Assembly (NCBI RefSeq): GCF_022539315.1
Contig: NC_066315.1
Location: 95,213,990-95,277,989 of the forward strand
Length of the DNA: 64,000 nucleotides
Direction: 5' to 3'
Origin: Serinus canaria
Lineage: Eukaryota > Chordata > Aves > Passeriformes > Fringillidae
Below, piece after piece: positions 41,511 through 53,146 of this stretch. Position numbers and translations under genes: made by a program. Within the stretch, counting starts at the first letter, position 1. Every line of letters starts with the position of its first letter. The notes under the pieces were generated by a model. That model was given only the letters and a program-made list of their open reading frames with translations, made no database searches and was not told the DNA's origin.

Positions 41511-41702
41511 AAAAAAAACAAACCAAAATTAAATTAAAAAAAAAAAAAACCAAACCCAAAAACCCCCAAAACTACCAAACTCAACAAAAAAACAACTAAA
41601 CAAAAATAAACAAGTAACCTCAAACCCAAAACCAAAACACAACAAAACCAAAACCAACCAACCAACCAACCAAACCCTAAAAACCAGAGAAAATAAAACA
41701 AA
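41511..41702 (+). repeat. A/C-rich low-complexity block
   Basis: Nearly 190 bases made of A and C with few T or G, including an A run at 41536-41549 and an AACC repeat (about 41654-41671). No unit repeats throughout. Origin unknown; it could be a degenerated telomere-like or poly(A)-derived tract. Confidence 0.9.
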
Positions 41703-44700
41703 CTCCCAACCCCTTCCTCCCCCTAGTTTTCATAATATGAAGCATGAAACCTTTGCTGCATACAGACTGCACACAGCAGCTGACATGTACAGCAGTATCA
41801 GGAAAGTACTCTATCACTATAATTTGTTTTGCTTAAATCTCTGGGTGTATTGAAAACAGTCCAGCTGTATACAGGATCACATTTTGAACAGACAGCTCTG
41901 AAAGTTACAGACAAGGGAGTATCTTACAGCTTTTGGACATGAGCTGCTGTGCTTATCAAAAGCATACCCTCTAGAGCACTCTTTACTGGCCTTTTAAATA
42001 ATCATCAAGTATCATAAGGCACTCTAATTGGATTCTAGGAAACAATTCACAATAGAAAAAAATGTTACATTTTTCTCTAATTAATGATTTGTAAAACAGA
42101 CTGCAGCTTCTCTATATTTGTTTGTTATTCAGCAATCTACTTGGTCAATATTTCTTGGCCATGTTTTTTCCATGGATAAAATTTGTGCAAATGTATATTC
42201 CTTCAAATTCCAGGTGTTTTGAGTGATCAAACATGACAAGTTTATGTGTTGTGAATGAATGTGTTTGACTCATGTAATCAGGTTTTCAGTACAAATTAAT
42301 TTGAATTCAAATTAAAAATTATTTTCCCGTAGAATTTTACCATTTCTTTCAGATTTTTTTTATTCACAGTGTTGGTCTGGATTGGGCTACCAGTTCTTTC
42401 CTGGTTTGTCAATGTTTGATTATAGAGACTTTCCTTCTCTTCAGGGTTCACCACTTCTATCTAACACGGGGAAAAATAAATAGGCAGCACTGGGTTCTTG
42501 CCTTCTCTAGAACTTGAAAGTGCCTCTTCTCTTTCATTTAGTCCAAATCTACCTTCCTCAGACTTACTCAGTCATGTACTGTAACCACATTTAGCTCTGC
42601 AGAGAGATCTTCATTTACTCATCCCTTTGAGTATTTGAGGCAGTTACAGTGAGTATCTCTTCTATGTCTGAAATTATTACTTTCTTAGATACATGCATGT
42701 GTGAATTCCTATGTAAAAACCCCAAAGATTTAACAGGATTTTAAATACTACCAGTGTGGGGGAACAGATGATGATGATGGTTGAGCAGGTCAGTTTTCAG
42801 AAAAAATTACTGCTGTATTTTGATCCCTCTCACAAGTCAGCAAATGTGTGATTGAAAAGCCTACAAATATGTCTTAAGAAGACGTTGGAGATAAAAGTAG
42901 AGCAGGAAATAGAATTGTCCAATGAAGAACTGAATATATAAAGGCAGCATAGGGCAGAGAGGGAAAGGGTAGAGGTGTAAAGGAAAGCCCAGAGGCATTC
43001 AAGATTCAGCTATGTGGCAGTAAAATATTGCCACAGAATTTCAACAAGAAGAGAGGGAATTGAGAAAGAACCAAGGCAGCAAGATTGCTTTTACTACAGA
43101 ACACCTAACTGTGTATGGGATGTAATCCCAAGGAGCACTGCTCATCACATTGATGGGATGTGTGTGGGGCCAGCAGTGCCCTGCTTCATTACCTTCATAT
43201 GGCACCTGTCAGTAGAGTTGTACATGTGCAAGTACTGACAAAATAAGAATACAGTTTGGCCATATGGCTTGCATTCCATCACAGTGCTGCCTTCGATCAG
43301 CCTGGGTGGAAGACAACTTGTCATTCCATCCTCTTGTCCATCCATCTGACAACACTAATCCCCTGCCATTCAAATCTGTCTTGTCCCCAGCCCAACTTCC
43401 CAGCTGTGTACTGACACAGTACACGTGCTGCTTAGGCTGCTGCTCTTCCTGGAGATGACTCGTTTCTTCTGGCCTTCCTTAGGCTTTCTGCTTCTTCACC
43501 AGCAGCTCTAGCTGTCTCTTTCTGTCTCCCTGTGCTTTATTCCCTTTAATAATATTCCATGCATCTCTTTGGGGAGAACAGGATTCGTATGAAAATGATC
43601 CTGCCCTCTTTAGGCTGTCTCCCAAATTGCTTATTTACATAAGCTTGTGAGAGTGCATCTTCCTGAGCTCAATCACTGCCTAACCTCAGCAATTCCATCA
43701 TTCAGTCACACACACTGGAAGATGAGGGCTGGAGGGTTTTTTACTGCATTGTTCAGGTCTGTTTGGCACTGAATCAGTTTTACTGTATTTTGTGAAACTG
43801 CCAGGCATCTTCCAACCCATTTTTAATTAAAGGAAGAGCTTTGATTAAAGACAAGCAAGTCTGGCAGCCAGTCCTTAAAAAAAAAAATAACAAAATCTGA
43901 GTCTTCCAACACTTTTTTTAGTGCTCTGGGTATATCATTCAAACCTCCATCACAAGGATTATGTACAAACATGAAAGCAATAGCCAATTTAAAATATCAA
44001 CAAAAGTGACATTTCTCACACTGTGACCAGTCAAACCACAAGCACTTCCTAGCTCACATCAAAGATAACTTTAAAACTTGCTCAGATGATAAGACCAATA
44101 TTTTTGCTGTATTCCCTAGGACTAAACAAACCTACTTCCATCAGGATTAATCAGTATTAAAAAGTCTGCTTGGTTTAATCTGTCTTGTGTGCTTCTGGCT
44201 AAGATAACCATACCCATAATCAGCCTAAAGGTCAGATCATGGAAAAGGCAGTATTTATTTACCTCTGGGGCACTGACAACATCACTTACTGCATTTTTTC
44301 TATCTCCAGTAGTGGCTTTGTCTTGTCAGTCACTAAATGGAAGCTATTAGCAGCAGTAGAAAACTAGGATTTATTTACAAAATTGAGGAAATGCATGAAT
44401 AGTCACAGACGGTGGTATATGTTATCTTCAAATGCATTTAATACCTACATTTCAATAGTATATTTACTTCTGATATTTGGAGTAAATCTCACCACACCTC
44501 ACCACAAAACTAGATCATAACATACAGCAACAGAGTATAGTTTTCAAAATTTGTTGACTCATGATCTGTTCAAAAATTCTAATCTTCTTTTAAAACTGTT
44601 TCTGAAATTATGAGCCAATAAATATCAATGGAATACCTTCATTAAGGAGCAGACCCATATCCTTACCTTTGAATCTGATAACTAGAAGGTGACATTCTTC

Positions 44701-45887
44701 TTCTTACAAGGCAGATATCATATATAGATATATATAGATAAATATAGATATAGATATTGATTTTATAGATATAGGTATTTATTTCTATTCATTTATCTGT
44801 GTCATTTTGTTTACATATGCACTAACTATCGGTAAAATAGATCTAGAAATTTTTAAACAGGTCTAGGTCAGAAATAGATCTAGATAAAATAACTGAATTT
44901 ACAAATAACTGGAAGTTTATTATATAAATCTCTATAGTAAAGTAATGAAAATTACAGAAGTCTGGGTCCTTTCACAGTCTAAGATTTGGATGTAATTTAA
45001 CATTTAGGAGAAGGCAAAGAGTACTGACCATAACACATTGATATCATCAGTTTTGTGACCTTGATTTTTCTAAGGTAATTGAGTTAAATGTAGTAGATAA
45101 TTTGTTTTTCTAAAGTGAAAACTTAATTACTTGGCTAGGCCAAATCTTTCTCCCACTTAGATACATCAAGTTCTGTAAATATTTCTGAGCAAAATTTCAC
45201 ATAAAAAACCTAGACTTGATTTCACAAATGTTTATTACTCCTTACTTACAGCAAGATGTATCTCTACAAAGAAGCCAAACTTTTTATAAACAAAGATATA
45301 TGTTTCCTTTTGATCTGACATCTCTAGGAGCAGTTAACCTGCTACAACATGAAAATTGATAATGATTCACTCTGGACTCATAAATAATTTAAAATAAATT
45401 TTGAGTGAAATCAAGGTCAAAAAATTAATTTAAATGTCATATAACTGAGCAAGAATATTCCTTATTTCTGAAATAAAATCGGTAGAGTAGTGAAGGAGGT
45501 GATTAAAATATGCTCAATTTTTTTTTTCCCAAAGTCTGGAGGTAGTGAAATATTTGAATTTATAAGGTCCTGGCTATTTTGGCGGATTCACAACCACTAG
45601 AAATCTATGTTTTATTTCAGTGGGGGTATGAAATCATAATAAATTGTTACATCATCTTTCAAAACTATTTCAAAAATATTTCAATGGCTATACCATTGGG
45701 AGATTAGCCTATTAATATTGTAAAAGTGCTGTGGACTAATTGAAGATCAAGTGGTTTCTCTAGTATAACTGATAACTATGATAATAAGAAAATAGGTATA
45801 ACTTTACAAAGGGAGTCATATATTGGCAGTGTTGGTGAACTGCACTTCCCAATGTGATAAACAACAGGGAGGAAAATTAATCTTGAA
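41703..45887. other. AT-rich segment, nothing recognised
   Basis: No repeat family or gene is recognised. A GC-richer patch at 43010-43500 contains only short overlapping frames on both strands. An AT/GATA-type simple repeat is at 44714-44776. Confidence 0.5.
44714..44776. repeat. Degenerate TAGATA simple repeat
   Basis: Alternating GATATA, TAGATA and AATATAGATA units form an impure microsatellite of about 60 bp. Confidence 0.85.
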
Positions 45888-46925
45888 ATCATAGAATGTT
45901 AAGGGGTTGGAATCTTAAGGGGATGGCATGGACCTAAAGCATAATCTAGTCCCCACCCTGTTATGGGCAGGGACATCTCCCACTAGAGCAGGTTGCTCAA
46001 GGCTTTTTCCAATGGGGCTGTGAACATTTCCAGGATTGGGACACACTAAACCTCCCTGTTGGGCAGCCTGTTCCAGTGTCTCACCACCTCCAAAGAATTT
46101 CTTCCTAATATCAAACCGTAATTTACCCTCTTTCAATTTGTACCCATTACTCCTTTATCTATCACTACGACTCCTGATGAAGTCTCTCTCTGGCATCTCT
46201 GTAGGCCCACTTCAGATATTGGGAGGTTGCTTTGAGGTTTCCATACAAGCTTCTCTTCTCTGGGTAAAACAGACCCAACTTTCTCAGCCTGTGTTTCTAT
46301 GTAAGGTGCTCCAGAACTCTTATATTTTTCCTGACCTCCCCCGGACTTTCTCCAACCATTCCATGCCCTTATGCTGAGGGCAACCAGAACAGTACCCAGT
46401 ACTCCAGGTGGGGTCTCATCAGAGCACAACAGAGGGTGAGAATCCACTCTTTGGATTGGAGTTGCTGGCCTCACTCCTTTCCATGCAAGCAAGGATTTAA
46501 TTGCCTTTCTGTGCTGTGAGCTCACACTGCTGGCTTACAGGGAATTTTTAATCAACCATCACCCCCAAGTCTTGCTCTGCAGGGCTGCTCTCAGTCACTT
46601 TCCCCCAAACATGTAAGTGTGCCTGGAATGCCACGTTTAGGACCTTGTACTTCACTTTGTTGAACTTCACAAGGTTTGCACAGGTCCAACACTCAAGACT
46701 GTTCAGGTCCCTCTGGATGAGCTCCGTTCACTCCAGCATGTTGTCTGCACCACACAGCTTGGTGCCATCGGCAAATCAGGTGAGGGTGCACTCAATCCCA
46801 CTGTCCATGTTGCCAGCACAGGTGGTGAACAGCATTGGCTACAGTACTGAGCCCTGAGGGACACCACTGGTGACAAGTGTCCACAGGGACAATGAGCCAT
46901 TACCACAGTGAAGTGCACCCACCTG
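45888..46925 (-). mobile_element. CR1 LINE remnant, minus strand
   Basis: Starts with ATCATAGAATGTTAAGG, the inverted CR1 tail. It continues with GGACATCTCCCACTAG, GGGCAGCCTGTTCCAGTG, GAATTTCTTCCTAATATC and the RT C-terminal region (for example GGTGGGGTCTCATCAGAGC, and GTACTGAGCCCTGAGGGACA near 46845). The wording differs from the copy at 33.8 kb, so it is a different CR1 subfamily. Frames are broken. About 1.04 kb, 5'-truncated. Confidence 0.9.
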
Positions 46926-47353
46926 AAATTGCAGAGCAAATGCAAGTGTAAACAAACAACAGAAATTGCATTGTACGTATGAATCAGAGGGGTGATTCCT
47001 ATACACTGGAAAAGTGTGCAGCAAAAGAGAAGGAATCAAATTCATTTTTCAGCTTCAATTACCAGAGGTAGTCAGGGTCACGTAAGGTGATGGATGATAT
47101 CTGTGTGATGTTACACAGGTCAGCATTCTCTGTATACTCCTATGCACTGAATCTACTACAGTGACTGGCAGTCATTTGCCCAAGCAGGGGGTAAGGCAGC
47201 TTGCTACAGTTGTCTGTCTGTCTGTTAGGAAGATGCCATGATTTGTAGTACTTGGAAGGCCTTCAAGTTATCTTTATAGGCATAAGAGAAACAGCAGAAT
47301 CCAAATGAGCCAGAAAAACAATAAAGTAAAAACCTTATTCAAAGAGGTATTTG
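46926..47353. other. Unique segment between CR1 and CTTTTT array
   Basis: Nothing recognised except a small CTGT repeat near 47210-47225. Confidence 0.5.
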
Positions 47354-47455
47354 CCTTTTCCTTCCTTTTTCTTTTTCTTTTTCTTTTTCTTTTTCTTTTT
47401 CTTTTTCTTTTTCTTTTTCTTTTTCTTTTTCTTTTTCTTTTTCTTCTTTTCTTCT
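47354..47455 (+). repeat. (CTTTTT)n array
   Basis: About 13 near-perfect CTTTTT units from 47365 to 47444, with CCTT/TTCT edges. The low interruption suggests a currently unstable microsatellite. Confidence 0.95.
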
Positions 47456-48510
47456 GGAACCTAACACCCTTTAAGAAAGAGCAAAAGTGTAGGGATATGG
47501 AAGGGAGAAAATGGCCAGAATGCCGAGGCTGGTGGCCCTGCTGTCAGAGGGTTTGGAATGAGAGACCAAAGAGGAAAGGAAATTAAGGTATGGACTTTGG
47601 AGGGGCAGGCACTGAGCCAGGGCTCAGCTGCAGCAGCACATGACCTATAGCAGCTCATCAGCAGTCGAAGATGCAGCTTAGAGCTTCTGAGAAGGAAGGT
47701 CTAGGCTTTATTCATGACTACTTAAGTCCCAGAAGGTTGGTTCTGCAAATTGTAATTTCACTGCTGTTTAATATTCATTAATGCTTAAAGCAACGACAAG
47801 AACTATGTACATATTATAAATATATAGATTAAGATAGAGAATCTTTTATGTCTATTAATTTCCTTCCCCAAGGACATAAAACCCAATTTTTAATGCCTAA
47901 TGTTCCTGAATACATGGAAATCACATTAACAATTTCAGAAGGGCTTCAACATTAAATAAGTTTACAGAAGTTTTAGTTTCTCTGTATTGCCATAAGTTCT
48001 TGTTAAGGAAAAAAAAAAAAGGAAAAAAATACACAAGTAAGCTAATTTTCTTTGGTTTTCCTGACTAACATTTCTTTTCTTATGGAAGAATATATTTATT
48101 TTTCTTTTACTATGCTCTATCTTTTGCACTGATTAGAAGTGCCTAGTGATAACATATAATAAACCTTTATTTCAATAAATTCATGCATAGATAATAACAA
48201 TTTCATTATCTATATATAAATAATGTATAATCTACAATATTTCCAGCATATAGCACACAACAAGGATAAATATGAAAACACTAACCTATTTTGCTCTAGT
48301 TGTATTTAAGGAAAGTCTGCTTCACCCTTTTGGCTAAACATTGATTCCTCATTTGACTTCTAGTTGCTATTCCTACTAATCAATAGGTTCTTACACCCAT
48401 TTCTGACCCTTTGCTAAGTGCATAACATGGTAGTACATGAACCAGCTTTATACATCCCTGAGTAATCTGTGCTGTTTTCTGAGCATGCTGTTCCTCTTCT
48501 GTTTCCTTTC
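47456..48510. other. AT-rich segment, nothing recognised
   Basis: No gene or repeat family recognised. It contains an A-rich run at 48008-48027. Confidence 0.5.
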
Positions 48511-49246
48511 TGTGGAGTGTCCTTCTACTAGGAAAAAAAGTTTAAAGCAAAAAAAAAATAACAAAAACCAAAAAGCCAGAACTGAATGCATTGGATCTGT
48601 TTGGGATAGAGTTAATTGTTTTCAGATTAGCCCATATGGTGCTGTGTTCTGGATTTGTGAAAAAAACAGTGTTGATAAAACACCAATATTTTGGCTCCTC
48701 CGGAGCTGTGCTTACTAAGCGTCAATATTTTCCCCTTTTCCCACCCAACCTTACAATGAGGAAGCTGGGAAAACAAGGTTTTGGGAAAGCTCACAACCAG
48801 GACAGCTTATATGAATGGCCAAAGGGACATCCTGACATCCTATACCATATGATGCTGGGCTCAGCAAAAAAATCTCAGGGAAAGGATCAGGAAGGAGAGA
48901 TATTTGTGGTTATGGTTTATGGTGTTAGCTTTCCCAAGTAAGCTTCTGTGGAAGTATCAATTCTTCAGGAATTTGTCAGCAACCGTGTGTATCTTGACTT
49001 TTAATGATATATTTCTAAGACTGCATCTGGACCTTGGCTAATGTCTATGGGCATGGGGATAAAATTCCCTGGTGATGAAAAATAATCAATAATTCCTTGT
49101 TTTGCTTTGCTTCCGTGTGCAGCTTTAATTCATTTTTTTTTTCACTGTCTTTAACCAAAAGTTTTCAGGTTTTGCTCTTCCAATTCTCTCCACCATCCTG
49201 TTGAAAGCAAGTTAGTAAGCAGCTCTGGAGGTCAACCCACCACACA
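48511..49246 (+). mobile_element. Degenerate ERVL-type avian LTR
   Basis: Blocks match, in order, a well known avian ERVL-type LTR: TGGGATAGAGTTAATT, AACAGTGTTGATAA, a GTGCTTACTAAG stretch, CCAAAGGGACATCCTGACAT, CCATATGATG, then near the end TTCCTTGTTTTGCTTTGCTT with TGTGTGCAGCTTTAATTC, and a GGTCAACCCACCACACA end. Orientation is plus. Spacing and substitutions show an old copy. A 116-codon frame (48591-48941) is an accident of the LTR sequence. Ends are approximate, and no target duplication is seen. Confidence 0.72.
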
Positions 49247-52200
49247 GGATGGCATTAATAGGGCTGATGGATATTTATGGTTTGGCATCTTAGAGTTCAG
49301 TTATGCTTGTCAAAGCCAGGGCAAAAACAGTGCTCTAATTTGTGCTGAAAATTACCATGTGTGCTTATGCCACCACGTCAACTAAACTCCTCCAGGTTGT
49401 GCTATTGAAACTTGATTTAAAATGTGTGTTTCACTCCATGTTTTGGAAATGGGGATAACAACCTGGCAAACAATTAAAGCTGTGTAATTCAGGCATTACC
49501 ACCTATCATTATAGAGGTATTTCTTAACAAAGCTATATCCTTGTTAAAATACTCCTGGTAAAACGAGTGAAACTGTGAGCTTACTGAATGAGATGGTCCA
49601 AAAATACTACCTGGAAATCAGAAGAAAACTTCTGTAAGAAAAAGGAGATGTATAGGAGAGCCACCAGATTAGAAGTTTCCAAACACAGGTGTTGAAATAA
49701 ATTCGGTGAGACTATTTTCTTCATGCAGGAAAAGCCGAATATTTATCCACATAACTCATTTTGTACAGTTTTCACAGACCTCACGTGCCACATCTGTTGG
49801 CTGGTGGTTTTCTTGCTAATTCATTTAATGGCCAAAAGGTGATTTGTATGTGTTGGGGTTCAAGCTGTTTACATTTTTCTTTTGTGGGTTCTAGTGGAAC
49901 AGATCTAATTTTTATGCAGGGCATGCACTTATTTTTCACCCAAGAATAGATTGTTATGTTAACAAACTATTCATACCAGGATTGTTTTCACACAGGAACT
50001 TGCAAAGTACTAGCTGCACTTGGAAGAAATGTCAGGCTAGCTATTGATTTAACAGAGTAGTTCTGATTTTATGAGGCCTTTCTTTTTTTAGTCTCTACCT
50101 GTCTGCAACACAGGGGTTACCTGTTTAATATTGAAGTATTACACAATTTTCTCTCTCTCAGCTGAAGGAATACAGAACTCTTCAGTCTGTCCTAACAGAT
50201 CTCATGGTTTGTAGCAGATTCTGAAATATTAATTTGTGAAGATGGAACAGCCACGCAATTACAGGAAATAAGTGGGATGAGAAGCTTGACAAATAAAATT
50301 TAGTTTTATGTACGTAATTTTTGTTGTCATCCCTTTTCAAAAAAAGTGCAGGAATAATAGTGTTCTGCTATTACAAGGTCCATTTCAATTATCAGAACAG
50401 CTTTTTAGTTACTTTATCAATTTTGTAATAATGATCTTGGCTTGATAGAGATGTCAGTTCATTATTCAATGATTATCTGAGATATATTTAACATTTTGAG
50501 CAACAATTGGAAATATTTGGAGCTCTCATTGGCTGCATACAAAGTAGCCACTAACTCAAAGCTCTCCATATCTGAAGTTATTAAATTTCACACAGATGAT
50601 CCTAAGATGCTTCTTTAAATGAAGAGATGTTGACTACAGATGGTTAAACCAAACAGTGCCAACATGTCCAAGCAAGAAAAAGAAACAATGAAGGCTGCTT
50701 ATCACGCAGTGCTCAATTTGTGCTGAGGTTTTGTATCCTCCTGTCAGGTGTTTAAATAATATAATTGAGAGTGAATAAGACATCTCTGTCCACAGACCTC
50801 CCAAGAGAAGTAAGTACCATCTATTTCTGCCTGACAAGATTATCTCACCTATTCTGAGCTTCAGCATGGTTTGAACAGCTTTTTTGCAATGTCTAGGGTG
50901 AGAAGGTAAACTATTCTTTATCCTTACCTGCAGGAATGGAAAGACATTTTAACTGGCTACATAACCTCTGCTATAGTATGAGAAATTGAATAAAAGTAGA
51001 GCACTCTTGGAAAAAGCATGCTGATATCTGTAGTCCTCAGTCCATAGAAGTTCTTCCCAGTTTCTGACCTACTAAACCAGGAACAAAAACTATATTGCAG
51101 TGGTTTACCAGTTGATTTGTTTATTTACTTGTCAAGGAAAATGTTAACTAATAGAACTCAGGTACAAACTTGGTAGAGATGGAAAACCAGTCTAGAAACC
51201 TAACCTCAAACCCTAATTGGTGTGAGTATTCTTATGGGGATTATGTTCAGGAGCATCATTGCTCCCAAGAGGAAAATTCCTTCTCTCAGATTATTAATAA
51301 AGCAATAAACATATTGCTTCTTAATTCAATAAAAACATTAATATGTTGTTTATATATTGTTTTTTGATGATACGTTCTAAAGCTTTCATGCTGACCTAGT
51401 CTTGAAATTTTTCCTTGTCTGTGGGTACAGGTACCGGGTAGAATCAAATTTCAGAAAGCTGAGAATTAAGTGGTGAAGAGAGTCTAAAGGGCAGGGGTAG
51501 AATTGTAACCAATACTAAATTATACAGATGCTATATAATAAACAACGATAATACTATATTTTTGTCCATTGTGACACACTGAATTGACATTCTGCCTTGA
51601 TTAAAAAGAAAAAAGTTATTATCATTAGCAAAAAGTTCTATATTATATTTTTGTTCTGTGCTTACAAGGATACCTGTTGTCACATGGAATAAACTTCAAA
51701 AGTTTCGAGATTGAATTTATAGCAAAATTAGAATTTTTTCACACTTACAAAAAAAGAATCACAGGCACAGTTTGTTCTATTGCATTTTAATGCAGTAAAG
51801 ATTTTGACAAACTCTCTAATTTATTTCTTATTTCATTTCATATATAGTCATCAGTTTTTAAAATTTTCTGACCTACAGCATCACAAGCAGCTCTTGAATC
51901 ACTGACAACTAAATAAGATCAGGACTGCAGCATTCTACTAAGGCATCTTTACTTTCATTCAAATGGATATGTAGCAAATGAGTAAATATTAGATTTATCC
52001 TTCTGCAGCACATGGGGGGGCTTGCATGCTACTGTATTCAAGATGAAAAAAAGGAAATGTAAATACTCCAGTTAATAAGTATTTCCAAGATATTTAAATT
52101 AATATTAACATTTTCAGAATACCTGAAAAATGAGGGACAAAAGCTTTGTATTGATTCAGAAAGTAATTTGGGATACTCTGGAAAAAAACCATACTAGTCT

Positions 52201-52963
52201 GTGGTGAGCCCAAGCATTTTCTGCAATACAAGTGTCTATTAAAAGTGCTTAAATTTATCATAGTTTGGAAAAAAAAAGCAAACAAACAAAACACCAACAG
52301 CAACAAAAACCACCACACAAAAAACCCCACCCAAAAAAAACTGAAAGAAACTGCACTGGAAGGGTTTTTTTTCAATATGATAGGGAAGAATTTCAACATT
52401 TCAGACACTTTGTTTTAAATTTGATGGAGTCAACAGGCAGCATTTCTTTCTTACTAATTACAATATTGGACCAGTTCTAGAACTGACTTTGTAGGGAGAG
52501 TAATTTGAGAGCCAATAGCATCAAGAAGGTATCATGTCAGAAACATTTTTGTGAGCTACTCTTCTCTATCAGCTGTCATTAAGGAAAAGCATGCCTTGGA
52601 TCAAACTTTAAAACATCCAAGTGACTCTGAGTCTGTTCAAACAATAAACAGCTTCTCAAGAATTACCTATATCAACTCATATTTTAGTTTCCACTTTCTT
52701 TCAAGCAAAAACCATATTTTGATACTCTTATCCTACAAAAAGGTATTAAAACCAGAATATTCTATCTATGCATCTTCCATATCAAAGCAAAATTTCCAGG
52801 TATTGTTGTGAACATAGGAATCCCCCCCCCTTTAATTTAAAAAAAATAAAGAATTTACCACCGAAATAGACAAATGTAACAATAGATAGGATAAAACAAA
52901 TATTTGTGAAACCCTTTCCTTAAAAAAGGAGTGGCAATAACAAAATGAGGAAAAAACCTTGAA
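49247..52963. other. AT-rich segment, nothing recognised
   Basis: No repeat family or exon is recognised. A minus-strand 77-codon frame (50634-50867) has no known homology. An A/C-rich stretch lies at 52268-52340. Confidence 0.5.
52268..52340 (+). repeat. A/C-rich low-complexity block
   Basis: A-rich start followed by AAAC/CAAC units; similar in composition to 41511-41702 but shorter. Confidence 0.85.
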
Positions 52964-53076
52964 ATTATTATTATTACTATTATTATTATTATTATTATTA
53001 TTATTGTTATTATTGTTATTATTGTTATTATTATTACTATTATTATATTATATTATTATTATTATTATTATTATTA

Positions 53077-53110
<34 letters not shown>

Positions 53111-53146
53111 TTATTATTATTAATTTTATTATTTTATTATTACTAT
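52964..53146 (+). repeat. (ATT)n microsatellite
   Basis: About 180 bp of ATT/TTA units with scattered single-base interruptions (ACT, GTT, TTTT). Confidence 0.95.

Noticed and set aside
46036..46525. 113- and 130-codon frames on opposite strands
   Set aside because: They lie inside the CR1 at 45.9-46.9 kb and do not form an RT domain.
47305..47586. 93-codon frame with a Phe/Leu run
   Set aside because: Translation of the CTTTTT array.
48591..48941. 116-codon plus-strand frame
   Set aside because: Wholly inside the ERVL-type LTR; LTRs do not normally encode proteins.
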